60,032 nt of DNA from Gammaproteobacteria bacterium (GCA_030429175.1 JAUIDD010000012.1:1-60032), one strand, 5' to 3'. Shown: positions 9,288 through 19,538, counted from the first letter of the stretch. Numbers and translations are program-made. The notes: generated from the sequence alone by a model not told the origin.

Positions 9288-10679
9288 ATGAAAAAATTTT
9301 TTCATTCTTCTAAAGGTGAGGGTCAGGCACATACCTATATTAGTCCACTTGAAAAGAAAGTGAAGAGTGTTATTTCTTCACTTCAAGATTTCATTGATAT
9401 TCAGTTAGTAGCGAGTGTGCTTTTAGTTATATGTACGATGCTAGCGTTAGTGTGGGCAAGTACAGATTCGATTGAGCATATGTATCAGCAATTTGTAAAT
9501 TTAAAACTTGGGGTTATCGCACACGTGCTTGTCTTCACTCGCCCCTTGTATTTTTGGGTTAATGAGGTGTTATTAACGTTATTTTTCTTTTGGGTTGGGC
9601 TTGAGATTAAGCGGGAGTTTTTAGTAGGAGAGTTAGTTAGCATTAAATCAGCTACACTTGTAGTGATTGCAGCTCTCGGTGGCATGATGTTTCCATCTAT
9701 TATTTATGCCCTGTTTAATATGAATACAGTGGCGCAACATGGTTGGGCGATTCCGATGGCCACTGATACGGCTTTTGCATTGGGTATTGCAACGTGTTTT
9801 AAAAACCGATTGCCGAGTGGTGTGGTTACTTTTATCGCGGCTTTAGCAATTATTGATGATATCGGTGCTATATTAGTAATTGCTGTTTTCTATACACAAT
9901 CTGTTGATGTCACCATGCTCTTAGTGACATGTGGTATTTTGGTGCTGCTTATTCTAATGAATTATATGGGATTTAGAAGTCCTTATCCCTATTTGTTTTT
10001 GGGTTTTTTTATGTGGGCTACTACCGAAGCCTCTGGTATACATGGCACAATAGCGGGTATTTTAGCGGCATTATGTGTCCCAGCGAGGCCACAAGAGGGT
10101 CCGAATCATTTTATTCGTCGCATGGAAAAATTGTTGAAAAAATTTAAACAAAGAAAAGAGCAAACACCACTTATTTTAAAGGATTACCAACAGCATGTTG
10201 TGTTAGAAGATGTGCAAAAGATTGCGAAGGAAGCTACAACTCCCTTGCAGCGATGGGAGAATAAGTTAGAGTTACCTATCGTGATTGTGATATTGCCCCT
10301 ATTTGCGCTCGTGAATGCAGGTATTCCTATTCACTTACACTTAATAGATGAAATTTTTTCACATAAAACATCATTGGGTATTATGCTGGGCCTCATTATA
10401 GGTAAGCCGTTTGGTATATCTTTTTTTACTTGGCTCACATTAAAATTGAGACTAGGTGCGTTACCTTCATCTACATCTATGCGTCATATCATTGCAGTTT
10501 CATTTCTCACTGGTATCGGTTTTACTATGTCGTTATTTATCAGTAATGTTAGCTTTGCAAACGCGCAATTGACATTAGTATCTAAAGGCGGGATATTATT
10601 TGGCTCGATTATATCGGCGTTGCTTAGTATTATATTTATTCGGCTATTGAAGCCAATAAAACACGGTATTGCATCTTAA
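9288..10679 (+). CDS. nhaA: Na+/H+ antiporter NhaA
   Basis: An inner-membrane sodium/proton antiporter for salt and pH homeostasis. The paired aspartates that bind Na+ are present in AIIDDIGAI, and other family blocks are WVGLEIKREF, MATDTAFALGI and FLTGIGFTMSLFI. It is longer than E. coli NhaA (463 against about 388 residues): about 45 extra N-terminal residues and an extended Lys/Gln-rich loop after the ETHRP-equivalent region (near 265-320). ATG at 9288 follows the MFS stop by 12 bases. Confidence 0.95.
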   Translation: MKKFFHSSKGEGQAHTYISPLEKKVKSVISSLQDFIDIQLVASVLLVICTMLALVWASTDSIEHMYQQFVNLKLGVIAHVLVFTRPLYFWVNEVLLTLFFFWVGLEIKREFLVGELVSIKSATLVVIAALGGMMFPSIIYALFNMNTVAQHGWAIPMATDTAFALGIATCFKNRLPSGVVTFIAALAIIDDIGAILVIAVFYTQSVDVTMLLVTCGILVLLILMNYMGFRSPYPYLFLGFFMWATTEASGIHGTIAGILAALCVPARPQEGPNHFIRRMEKLLKKFKQRKEQTPLILKDYQQHVVLEDVQKIAKEATTPLQRWENKLELPIVIVILPLFALVNAGIPIHLHLIDEIFSHKTSLGIMLGLIIGKPFGISFFTWLTLKLRLGALPSSTSMRHIIAVSFLTGIGFTMSLFISNVSFANAQLTLVSKGGILFGSIISALLSIIFIRLLKPIKHGIAS

Positions 10680-10704
10680 CGGTTAAGCTATGTAGCATAG
10701 CGTT

Positions 10705-12759
10705 ATGAAAGCACTTACTTATGTGATGGGGCAGTTGAATATGCAATTTCAACGCACCGAATTACAACCTATCATAAATCATTATAGCCAGCAGCAAGCG
10801 TTGATGGGGCAATTACAGTTGTGGATGCCGCCGCCACCACTTACCTTAAATTTACGTGAACCTGATCAATCTGTGGTAATATCACAAGCGCAGCTCGATC
10901 AAATTAAAAAATCAGGTAATAATCTCACATTATTTATTCATGGTTATAATATAAATTTGGGCGACTATGGGCGTGTGTTATGGACCAGTAGCAAGACGGC
11001 TGCAACCAGTCAGCAAGTCTATTACCGTGAACAAAATATATTACAGCAGTTTGATCCCATGCATGATGATCTTTATTTATCGGAGCAACAGGCAACTGTG
11101 TTACGAAATGTGCAGCACATTGAGCAGCAGTTTGGTGAATCTGCACTAAAACTGCAGTTAGATGATGATCGATTAAATGGTGAGGGCGCGCATAACTGGT
11201 GGTTGCACATGGAGCATAATCTTAATATGGCAGCAGGCTTTAGTGGTTTTGATTATCACTATCAGTCAGCACAGCCTACTTACACACGTATTTTAAATAT
11301 CGCCTGGGCAGGTGATCCGGCAAGTCCACTCGATTATATTGCCATTGAACCTATTGCTGAAAAAACAGCACATGCGCTCTTGCCAAGTGTGCAGCAGTTA
11401 TTTGATGCGGGTATTGCATTGCATGCGATTGCGCATAGTGCTGGTAATATTGTTTTAATTAAATTAATGACATTATTAGGTGTTCAGCCACGTTATCAAA
11501 ACTGCTTTCATCATGTATTTATGTGGGAAGCGGCAATGCCGAATAATGTGTTATCGCCTGAGGCCAATCGCTATGATAATAGTTTGACGGGTTTTTGGCA
11601 GACGTCCAAAGCATATTTAAGCGCGTTAAAAATTCATGTGTTGTATAGTCATCATGATAATATTTTAGGGCCGATTCCATTTAAAAGCGATCATACCAAA
11701 GATACACGTTTGTATGATAAGTGGCGCACATCCGGTGGTGGACCTGCTATGGCTGTATCGGCACTATCGTTAGATATGCTCGATCAAGAGCTGGGTGTAC
11801 CGAATGCATTAATGAGCTGCTATCATGTTGCGCATCTTTTTCAAATACCACTAACTATGATTTTATTTGATGCTACAGCACGTCAAGATGTATATCAACA
11901 TTGGTGGAAGTATTATTGCAATAAACAAGATCAAAAGCGTTGTAAAGCCAGTCTTAAAGATCAGGTGATTGTGATTCAGCGCCAGTATCCACGGGCATTT
12001 AATGATCTTGCGCTATTTATCAGCTTATATGCAGCAATTGTGCATGATGGTATCTTAGCTTTTTTAGCTAATAGTAAAGATGATCAAAGACTCATGAATT
12101 TCATGCATCAGTTATCACCGTTGACAGCGGCACGCCTTTTACAGCATACAACACATGCGCTTACTGCAACGATAGATTATCAAGATAGACATAAAATTTT
12201 CAGAAAGCTTTCACAGTATGCGAAACAACATCTACAATTTTCTTATTTAAAATCTTTATGGTGTACCTGGATTCATCAAGAACAACAATATCTGAATCAT
12301 CACATAACTCATATTCAAGATTTTTTAATAGCAAAGTCACATGAGCACGTTCTAGAATATGCACTATTTTATATGGCACATTATAGTGAGCTGGATATGG
12401 AAACGTGGCAATATCTTTTCACCCGATTTAAGATGCAACCTAGCCCATTATCGATGCCGTTATTTAAGCGTGGTGCTGTAGTTGCTGAACGTGGGTCAGA
12501 AGTTGCTGCTTTATTAATTACATTACTTAATATGCCAGGCTTAACGCCAAGACCTGCATTGGGCTATAGTGGTATCGATACACAAGATCTTGCTTTGCAA
12601 AATCTGTTAAAAAGTGGCCGTATCAAACAATATGATCAAAGTAATTACCTAATGCACCATAGTGCGATGAAAGTTATGACGAAAGAGGATGCGGTGTTTA
12701 AAAAAGTGTATCAAGAAATTATCATGGGATCGGGGATGGCTTTTGGAAAGTTTCAGTAG
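10705..12759 (+). CDS. Large alpha/beta-hydrolase-fold protein, unknown substrate
   Basis: A 684-residue protein. The first half looks like an alpha/beta hydrolase: FIHGYN at about 77-82 matches the oxyanion-hole strand, and AHSAGN around Ser245 matches the nucleophile elbow. An Asp in SHHDNILG and a His in CYHVAHL could complete the triad (inferred). The second half, from about 380, is helical, rich in Gln and His, and matches nothing I know. No signal peptide or membrane segment is visible, so it is cytoplasmic or exported by a leaderless route. The start at 10705 has no strong ribosome site. It could be a lipase-type effector, but there is no direct proof. Confidence 0.65.
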   Translation: MKALTYVMGQLNMQFQRTELQPIINHYSQQQALMGQLQLWMPPPPLTLNLREPDQSVVISQAQLDQIKKSGNNLTLFIHGYNINLGDYGRVLWTSSKTAATSQQVYYREQNILQQFDPMHDDLYLSEQQATVLRNVQHIEQQFGESALKLQLDDDRLNGEGAHNWWLHMEHNLNMAAGFSGFDYHYQSAQPTYTRILNIAWAGDPASPLDYIAIEPIAEKTAHALLPSVQQLFDAGIALHAIAHSAGNIVLIKLMTLLGVQPRYQNCFHHVFMWEAAMPNNVLSPEANRYDNSLTGFWQTSKAYLSALKIHVLYSHHDNILGPIPFKSDHTKDTRLYDKWRTSGGGPAMAVSALSLDMLDQELGVPNALMSCYHVAHLFQIPLTMILFDATARQDVYQHWWKYYCNKQDQKRCKASLKDQVIVIQRQYPRAFNDLALFISLYAAIVHDGILAFLANSKDDQRLMNFMHQLSPLTAARLLQHTTHALTATIDYQDRHKIFRKLSQYAKQHLQFSYLKSLWCTWIHQEQQYLNHHITHIQDFLIAKSHEHVLEYALFYMAHYSELDMETWQYLFTRFKMQPSPLSMPLFKRGAVVAERGSEVAALLITLLNMPGLTPRPALGYSGIDTQDLALQNLLKSGRIKQYDQSNYLMHHSAMKVMTKEDAVFKKVYQEIIMGSGMAFGKFQ

Positions 12760-13074
12760 TTTTTTCTTTAGCCCTCTCTGTTTGGAAAAGTGTTGACACA
12801 TCAGGTTGTAAAACTCGGCACTTGACCTAACACTTTCTACTTATTAGACAGCGCCGCCTGGTGATAGATTTCATATTCAAAAACACGGTATTGAATTTTA
12901 TCCATAGAGGCGTAGTATAAATGTTTTAAGAATTTTATATGGAGTTATTCGATGCTTAAAGGTGATTCCTGTGATGTAAATAATTTGTAAACTAAAGGTT
13001 GATATTTTATTGTTGTGCGCACAGTTATTAAAAAAATCCGATTAAAGCAGAGGATATTAAAGGAGTTATAAAAT
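12760..13074. other. Intergenic stretch with no gene seen
   Basis: About 315 bases between the hydrolase and the Sel1-repeat gene. It holds only a 12-codon frame (ATG at 12953, preceded by a weak gga site), which is too short to support as a gene. The only clear signal is the strong aaaggag ribosome site near 13060 that serves the next gene. No RNA gene or convincing terminator was found. Confidence 0.5.
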
Positions 13075-13716
13075 ATGCTCAGCATTTACAGCCCACCTGT
13101 ATATGTCAGCATTGTTAATTATATAAAGCCTGGTTATATGCTTCGTTACTTAGCACAACACAGTGACATTCTTTCACAACGTCATCTTGCCTACGCCTAT
13201 CAAACAGGGCGCTATCCATTTAACCTCAATACACAGCAAGCTATGTATTGGTATCGACAAGCTGCAGGTTTGGGAGATGTGGTCAGTCAATATCAGCTGG
13301 GGCGGTTATATTGGTCTCAACAAAAAAAGGAGCAGGGTTTAAATTGGCTTTATCATGCAGCGAGCGAAAATAATAGGTATGCGCAACAGGCATGGGCCAA
13401 GCATATTATTGAGCTTTCACAGCTATGGGATCGACAATATCCACAACAAAAAGCGTATAATCGTTATCAACTCATTGTTGCAAAAGCTGAACGGGGGGAT
13501 CCCGTTGCGAGTTATAAGATGGGACTGTTAGCGGAATATGGCGGTCTGTACAGCAAAAGCCAACATGCATTATATTGGTATCAAGCATCATCAAAAAGTT
13601 ATTATTTTCCTGCTTTACTCCGCTTGAGTTTTCTATATGATAACGGCATTGGTGTGGTTCAAAACCATTGGTTAGCTGCTTATTATTATCGGGAGTATCA
13701 AAATGCTAAAAAATAA
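13075..13716 (+). CDS. Sel1-like repeat protein
   Basis: A 213-residue protein built from Sel1-type (SLR) repeats, helical pairs that act as protein-binding scaffolds. Recognisable units include A-YWYRQAAGLGDVVSQYQLG (about 55-75) and the last unit ALYWYQASSKSYYFPALLRLS followed by YDNGIGV (about 160-190). There is no obvious signal peptide. A strong ribosome site (aaaggag) precedes the ATG. The gene overlaps the following SDR gene by 14 bases. SLR proteins are used for regulation and for host interaction in intracellular bacteria; which applies here is not visible. Confidence 0.82.
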   Translation: MLSIYSPPVYVSIVNYIKPGYMLRYLAQHSDILSQRHLAYAYQTGRYPFNLNTQQAMYWYRQAAGLGDVVSQYQLGRLYWSQQKKEQGLNWLYHAASENNRYAQQAWAKHIIELSQLWDRQYPQQKAYNRYQLIVAKAERGDPVASYKMGLLAEYGGLYSKSQHALYWYQASSKSYYFPALLRLSFLYDNGIGVVQNHWLAAYYYREYQNAKK

Positions 13717-14467
13717 AACTGCTATAATTACAGGCGCATCGTTTGGTATTGGAGCGGCGACAGCACATGCGTTCGCTAAAGCAGGTGCACGAGTGATTAT
13801 TGCGGCGCGTACAAAATATAAGCTAGAAGTACTACAAAAGCAGCTTCAAGAGCAGTATCAAGCGGATGTGTGTGTATTAGCTATGGATGTCTGCGATCGA
13901 CAAGCAGTTGCTACAGCGATTGATGGTTTGGCTCATAACTGGCAGGGGATCGATATTTTGGTGAATAATGCTGGCCTTGCGTTGGGCTTGGACCCGATTG
14001 CTCAGGCAGATCCAGATGATTGGGATCGTATGATTGATACCAATGTGAAAGGCTTACTGTATGTATCGCATTATGTATTAAAAGGTATGATTAAGCGTAA
14101 TCAAGGGCATGTGATTAACATCGGCTCTGTTTCGAGTTATGAAGTATATCCAGGTGGTTCAGTGTATTGTGCAACTAAATTTGCAGTGCGTGCAATTAGT
14201 CAAGGTATGAAGATGGAAGTGACAGGTACACCTATTCGTGTGACTGAGATTGATCCAGGAATGGCTGAGACTGAATTTTCGGTAACACGTTTTAAAGGTG
14301 ATCGAGAGCGTGCACATAATGTCTATGCTAATATACAAGCATTATCAGGTGCTGATGTTGCTGATGCAATTGTCTATGCGGTCAATTGCCCGGCACACGT
14401 CAATATTCGTAACCTAGTTATTGTGCCAACTGATCAAGGCTCAGTTTTGGCTGCTCATAAGAAATAA
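13703..14467 (+). CDS. Short-chain dehydrogenase/reductase (YdfG-like)
   Basis: A cytoplasmic NADP-dependent oxidoreductase of the classic SDR family. The cofactor motif TGASFGIG is near residue 10, NNAG is present near 88, and the catalytic triad is seen as Ser in GSVSS with Tyr and Lys in YCATK. Length (254) and overall pattern are close to YdfG, an NADP-dependent 3-hydroxy acid/serine dehydrogenase, so that is the best guess of activity. It overlaps the Sel1 gene upstream and by one base the methyltransferase gene downstream, so all three are probably one transcript. Confidence 0.88.
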   Translation: MLKNKTAIITGASFGIGAATAHAFAKAGARVIIAARTKYKLEVLQKQLQEQYQADVCVLAMDVCDRQAVATAIDGLAHNWQGIDILVNNAGLALGLDPIAQADPDDWDRMIDTNVKGLLYVSHYVLKGMIKRNQGHVINIGSVSSYEVYPGGSVYCATKFAVRAISQGMKMEVTGTPIRVTEIDPGMAETEFSVTRFKGDRERAHNVYANIQALSGADVADAIVYAVNCPAHVNIRNLVIVPTDQGSVLAAHKK

Positions 14468-15876
14468 TGACAGCTGATATTCAAAAAAAATTAGTCGAAT
14501 ATTATGCAGATATTATCCCTGATATTGCTGCGTTTCAGGCGTGTGTAGTAACACCGTTACCAAAAACTTTTTGGACTAACCCACTTATTGTCGACAAATC
14601 TATTTTTAATGCACAACAAGTACAACGTCTATCATGGAATAAAAGTGCCTATCGTTATTGTGGTACACAGACATTAAGTAGCACATGGCAATATCAACTT
14701 GGGCTTGTACAAATACAAGAAGAAGTATCGATGTTGCCGGTAAAGTTATTAAATCCACAGCCACATGAAGCAGTGATTGATCTATGTGCGGCTCCTGGAA
14801 ATAAGACTGCAGAAATTGCGGCAATGATGCAAAATACTGGTACGGTAGTGGCGAATGATCGCAATTATCAACGGATGAAAGCATTAGGGCAAGTAATGCG
14901 TCGTCTTGGTTTATTAAATATTACGATGACAGTACAGGATGGTTGTGCTTACCAGTCTTATCCCAATTACTTTGATAAAGTATTGGTGGATGCACCATGC
15001 AGCTGTGAAGGTACACTGCGTAAGCGCCCACACAAACAAGTGACACCTAATCCTAAGCAGCATCGTTATCTCGCGGCAACGCAAATAGCGCTACTCAAAA
15101 AAGCTATTACATTGTGCAAACCAGGCGGACGTATTGTTTATTCGACCTGTACTTTTTCGCCTACTGAGAATGAAGCTGTGATTTCAACAATTTTAACTAA
15201 ATACAGCGATCACATCGAAATTGAAAAAATTGCTCTGCCTGATTTTGTATGGAGTGAAGGTTTATCGAGCTGGCAAAATGAAACTTTCCATCCAGATGTT
15301 AAACACAGTATGCGTGTTTGGCCACATCAAAATGATAGTGGTGGTTTTTATGTGGCGGTATTACGCAAGAAAGGTTTAGCACAAGATCATACAATAAAAG
15401 CAAGACAATTAGCGCTTGATCCCAGTATTCAAGATTATTTAGATGAACTCCAGCAACGCTTTCAATTTCCTGAAAGTCTGTTGTCACAATATGGTTTTGA
15501 GCAAGCTAGTGCGCGTGGTATTTATATTCGTAATAAAGATCATCTGATTCCACAAGATTTAAAACATGACGTTAGTGGTTTGATCTTTATGAAATCGAAT
15601 ACGCGTTTTCCTAAGCTTTCAACAGGTGTAGCACGTGCGATTGGGCGCTATGCGACTATCAATAAAATTGAATTAAATGCGCAGCAGCTTCAAAGCTATT
15701 TATCTCGTGAAACTTGTTCACTTGATATAGAGCAGTGTCATCTTTGCAATGATAGCGGTTATGTGATCGTCACCTTTCAAGGCTATGTGGCTGGCCTTGG
15801 GCTTTATTTAAGTGGTAAGAATGGTGGTAGTGTTGAGTTACAAAGCTTGTTTCCCAAAAGCTTAGTCAGCGGGTGA
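14467..15876 (+). CDS. RsmB/NOP family RNA (cytosine-C5) methyltransferase, RsmF-like
   Basis: A SAM-dependent enzyme that makes 5-methylcytosine in rRNA or tRNA. The SAM motif DLCAAPGNKT is near residue 105, and both catalytic cysteines are present, in DAPCSCEG and in STCTF. The C-terminal 170 residues after the Rossmann core look like the PUA-type tail of RsmF, and the 469-residue length fits RsmF (about 480) better than RsmB, since no NusB-like domain precedes the core. The ATG overlaps the preceding stop codon. The end runs convergently 15 bases into the next minus-strand gene. Confidence 0.85.
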   Translation: MTADIQKKLVEYYADIIPDIAAFQACVVTPLPKTFWTNPLIVDKSIFNAQQVQRLSWNKSAYRYCGTQTLSSTWQYQLGLVQIQEEVSMLPVKLLNPQPHEAVIDLCAAPGNKTAEIAAMMQNTGTVVANDRNYQRMKALGQVMRRLGLLNITMTVQDGCAYQSYPNYFDKVLVDAPCSCEGTLRKRPHKQVTPNPKQHRYLAATQIALLKKAITLCKPGGRIVYSTCTFSPTENEAVISTILTKYSDHIEIEKIALPDFVWSEGLSSWQNETFHPDVKHSMRVWPHQNDSGGFYVAVLRKKGLAQDHTIKARQLALDPSIQDYLDELQQRFQFPESLLSQYGFEQASARGIYIRNKDHLIPQDLKHDVSGLIFMKSNTRFPKLSTGVARAIGRYATINKIELNAQQLQSYLSRETCSLDIEQCHLCNDSGYVIVTFQGYVAGLGLYLSGKNGGSVELQSLFPKSLVSG

Positions 15877-16602
15877 TGGTGGTTTCTGATATTCGGCAGA
15901 TGACTCTGGTGAGAGAAGTTGCTCCATTCTTGTAGGATTAAAAAGATCTTTTCCCAGCCTAGAGTGTACATGTATATTTGCATTGGTACACTCAATATTA
16001 TCACCTGATATATAAAATTCTGTATCAATTTCAGCACAGGGTATATTCTTCTCTTGTTCGATTGCAGCTTCAGATATTTTCATATATGCAGTTACAAAGT
16101 ATTGGCTCTCATTAATTTGATGAATGTTATAACTGGTATTCATTTCTATAGGATTGAAACCAGCTTCAATTAAATTCTCGATCTGCTTTTTTCTGTAGCC
16201 TGGTATATCTTCTTTAGGTGTGATTGTTTGTACCTTGGTACCGTTTTCTATTGGTTGCAGAAATGCTTTTTTAGCTATCGATGGGCCTATCCCGCCAAAG
16301 CAATTTTGGTTTAAGCCGCGGATGAGTATATTCCAACTCTTAGTTTCTGTATTGATTTGACCATCACTTTTTTGAGAAATGAATTGATTAAATGCTGTAA
16401 CAGTTTCTTCTGTCGTTACCTGATCGTCGGTAAGTTTAGGTAGGGTAACTTCATTGCCCTGCAAAATGAATGTTTTGCCATATGATCGCATTATGTCACG
16501 TGCAGTTTGATCTAGATCTTGTTCTTTTAGGCAACCTTGAACCTCAGTATCGCCACTGATATCAAGCTTATACTCGTAATCATGATCTAAAGGTTTTCTC
16601 AT
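15862..16602 (-). CDS. Protein of unknown function (246 aa)
   Basis: I do not recognise a family. The protein is soluble, acidic and of mixed helix/strand composition, with six scattered cysteines and a Pro/Ser-rich C-terminus. There is no signal peptide or membrane segment. It is the next gene downstream of the 940-residue gene on the same strand, 87 bases away, and its end overlaps the RNA methyltransferase gene convergently. The neighbourhood suggests an accessory region. Confidence 0.65.
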   Translation of the reverse strand: MRKPLDHDYEYKLDISGDTEVQGCLKEQDLDQTARDIMRSYGKTFILQGNEVTLPKLTDDQVTTEETVTAFNQFISQKSDGQINTETKSWNILIRGLNQNCFGGIGPSIAKKAFLQPIENGTKVQTITPKEDIPGYRKKQIENLIEAGFNPIEMNTSYNIHQINESQYFVTAYMKISEAAIEQEKNIPCAEIDTEFYISGDNIECTNANIHVHSRLGKDLFNPTRMEQLLSPESSAEYQKPPSPAD

Positions 16603-16689
16603 ACCTTTAAGTATAGTGAAATAATTATGGGTTGCTTAAAATTACTATTTTTCAGAGAGATATGCAGGTCAGATAAGTGTTTTTGCTGT

Positions 16690-19512
16690 CTAAGGGGCTG
16701 CCATTTCAGTTGGATTTTCATCTAGGCGTGCTTCGAGACGGCAGGGCTTAAATAGCCGTTGATTAAGGTAAGCTTTCAATTCTTTTGGTGTAGGCTCAGG
16801 TGCGGATTCATGTTTAATAAAATGAATGAGTCCACTGATTGCATTAGATATCGCATTCCAAATTATACTCAAAATCGCCTTTATTGGAGATTGTTTAGGA
16901 TTAATGCTTTGATTTTTATCTACAGCCTCAACCAGTTTAGCCAGATATGGGAACACATGCTGGTTAAGTTTTTGTTGGTTGGGTGTTACTACTGCAGCAT
17001 TTGCTGGTTGATCAGCTGCAGGTGTTGCTGCCTTAGGATTAAAGATATGGTAATCATTAATCGTATGTGCCCAGGTTTCAGGTAATGTATGATTATCGAA
17101 AGCCAGCGCTATGCTCAGTTTAGCTGCTTGCTTGATTAGCCATTCAATTTTAGTAAAATTATTTTGCGAGTCTTGTGCTACCAAGGTTTCTACGAGTGTC
17201 GTAATATAATTAGGTGCTATGATGGACTGTAATAGATCTTGTTGTGTGTTTAATGTTTTGTTAAAGAGTGTTTTTATTTTCGCTTCAAGTGTTTCTTGGT
17301 CAAAATCATCTTGCAGTAATACATCTTTTAATTCGTTAAATGCTTTGTCTAATTGTGCTTGATTATAATCATGACAGAGATCAAGTGTTGTCGTTTGTGC
17401 GGTTACTTCAAATCCTTCAACACTCAAATATTGTTTGGAGATATCAACGGGAATCGTATCTAGGCCTAAAGTGTCTTCAGCAACCAGTAAATAATCATCT
17501 GAGTGTGGTAGAGCTTCTTTTAATATGGCTAATTGATCGAGCTCTCTTTGTTGTGCCATTATATGAGCTTCTAGTGCAGCAATCGCATTTACTTTTTTGC
17601 GAATCTGAGAAGTGTTAGTTTGACTGTTTTCTCGCTGTAAATTTACCATATCATCTAGCGCTTTCTTGATGCTATTTAGATTTTGACTAAACGCTAAAAT
17701 CGCTTGGGTAGCGCGTGCAGGTGCTGATGTAAATTTATTTTTTGTTTCTTTTTTGAAGGCAAATTTCCAGTTTAGCTGTGCAATGATATCGCCATCTTGA
17801 TCATGTGCTGGGTGTTGTAATCCTTTCAGAAAAGTTTCAAATGTTGCATGTTCATTGTGTTCACAGTATTTTGAGATTGTATCTAAGTTTTCTGGTAACT
17901 TTATCTTAGTTAATGATTTGAGTAATTCTGATAACGTATGGCGGTCAGTAATGTTTTGTTGTGCTAAAGTAAGAAGTTTTGTACAGCTCTTAATGGCAAC
18001 ATTTAGCGCTGTAATATAGGATTTGACAGTATTAATTATAGTGTATGACCTATCAAGTACATGATCGTATTCAGTGATGGCGTCAGGAATCGCTGCTAAT
18101 GCTAGTTGATTTTCTTCAAGCTGTTGTTGCAATACATCTTGTCTTAGGCTAATAGGCTGTATGAGTGCGCTTTCCATTTCTACGGGTATCACTTCTACAT
18201 CATCCATATCTACAATCTGAACTTCATCAGTAGTAAATGTGGTAATTGCAGTGATGGCATCATCAACTGTTACCGATGTATTTCCTAAAATTTTAGTTAT
18301 TCTTACAGTGAATTGCTCAAGTTGCGCATCATCGTCACTCAATAATGCAGCACTTTCAAGTTGTAATAAATTGTGATTAACAATCGCTGCCACAATGGCA
18401 TCTTCATCATTGGGAAATGCTGTGTGAATGTGTGTTTGAATTTTTGTGTATAGCTGACAAAGGTAATCAGCACGTCGGCATAATTGCGGTATGCGTCTAG
18501 TGATCAGTCTTTTTAGCTCTAATAGATTTTCTTGTATGTCAGCATTAGACCCAAAGAGCCTTTGCATTTCATCTTCTGATAGCAGTGGAATATGGTCATT
18601 AAAATGTGCATAGCTGGAAGCTAAGGTTCTGAATATTGCCTTAAGCGGATCAAATTGTTTTAGCTCTGCCATATTTGTTTCAACATATTCGTAAAAAGGC
18701 TTTATTGCAGCGACTTGCGCTACAATTTCAAAGGTTCTTTCAAATTTAGGTAGTAACTCATCTTGTCTAAAATGCTTAATAAGGTAGTGACCCGGCACGA
18801 CGATAAAATGTCCTGGGGTTAAGTTAACTGCAATAGCCATTTTGAGATTATTAATCTCTTTTATTTTATTTTCATTTTGCGCGGTGAGCTGTGCCAGTGG
18901 ATGTAGCTCTCGGATGATTTCACGTATTTTCATAAAAACAAAGGGAATACCACTTAGTGCGTTTTCGCCAACCAAGCCGATAACCGGTATATTGATACCA
19001 ACTAAGTTTCTTTTGCCGGGTTTGGTTGTTTCACTTTGTAGTGCTGTTATTGTTTGTATAATTATTTGAAGGGAGTTTAATTGTGCTACCAGTGCTGCCA
19101 TTAGGTATGGGGCAGTTTTTTCATTTTCATTTATTTGTGTTTGAAATGCTTCTTTTTGAATATCAGTAGGTATGCCCGCAGCAACACTATCAACTTCACC
19201 TTTAGCAGCTACTATAAATTTAGTAGTAGAGATGGCACCTCTTAAAGTTGCAAAATTATTTGGTAGCTTAGTCAATAACTCAATAATGGTAGTTAATGCT
19301 TTGATTTCTTTGGCAAGAAGAGTTGGTTGTGGAGTTTCATCTTTTATTACTTCAACCACAGCAAACGGATCAATTTCAACTTCTACTTGATAAAGTGATT
19401 CGATGGTATTGAGTTCGGCAAGGCAGTGTTGAAGGATTTCAAGCAGTTCCTGACGGCCTTGCAATGTATCTTTTCGCATGTTTTTACCTGTACCATATAA
19501 ATTAACAGCCAT
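16690..19512 (-). CDS. Large helical protein of unknown function (940 aa)
   Basis: I do not recognise a family. The protein is almost wholly helical, rich in Leu, Gln, Ala, Asn and Thr, with several coiled-coil-like stretches, and has no N-terminal signal. One hydrophobic/amphipathic segment near 890-910 (around IIWNAISNAISGLIHF) could contact membranes. Two Met codons near the start (residues 1 and 12) are both possible. Size, lack of signal and position in an accessory block resemble secreted effectors of Legionellales, but no known motif supports this directly. Confidence 0.7.
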   Translation of the reverse strand: MAVNLYGTGKNMRKDTLQGRQELLEILQHCLAELNTIESLYQVEVEIDPFAVVEVIKDETPQPTLLAKEIKALTTIIELLTKLPNNFATLRGAISTTKFIVAAKGEVDSVAAGIPTDIQKEAFQTQINENEKTAPYLMAALVAQLNSLQIIIQTITALQSETTKPGKRNLVGINIPVIGLVGENALSGIPFVFMKIREIIRELHPLAQLTAQNENKIKEINNLKMAIAVNLTPGHFIVVPGHYLIKHFRQDELLPKFERTFEIVAQVAAIKPFYEYVETNMAELKQFDPLKAIFRTLASSYAHFNDHIPLLSEDEMQRLFGSNADIQENLLELKRLITRRIPQLCRRADYLCQLYTKIQTHIHTAFPNDEDAIVAAIVNHNLLQLESAALLSDDDAQLEQFTVRITKILGNTSVTVDDAITAITTFTTDEVQIVDMDDVEVIPVEMESALIQPISLRQDVLQQQLEENQLALAAIPDAITEYDHVLDRSYTIINTVKSYITALNVAIKSCTKLLTLAQQNITDRHTLSELLKSLTKIKLPENLDTISKYCEHNEHATFETFLKGLQHPAHDQDGDIIAQLNWKFAFKKETKNKFTSAPARATQAILAFSQNLNSIKKALDDMVNLQRENSQTNTSQIRKKVNAIAALEAHIMAQQRELDQLAILKEALPHSDDYLLVAEDTLGLDTIPVDISKQYLSVEGFEVTAQTTTLDLCHDYNQAQLDKAFNELKDVLLQDDFDQETLEAKIKTLFNKTLNTQQDLLQSIIAPNYITTLVETLVAQDSQNNFTKIEWLIKQAAKLSIALAFDNHTLPETWAHTINDYHIFNPKAATPAADQPANAAVVTPNQQKLNQHVFPYLAKLVEAVDKNQSINPKQSPIKAILSIIWNAISNAISGLIHFIKHESAPEPTPKELKAYLNQRLFKPCRLEARLDENPTEMAAP

Positions 19513-19538
19513 TATGTCATAAAAATATTAAAGGTAGC

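Noticed and set aside
12880-12896. Short sequence aaaaacacggtattga, also present near 49242
   Set aside because: A 16-base match can occur by chance in 60 kb and the flanks show no similarity.
12953-12991. A 12-codon frame with a nearby ribosome-like site before the Sel1-repeat gene, possible leader peptide
   Set aside because: Too short, no regulatory codon pattern and no attenuator hairpin; openness is expected by chance.
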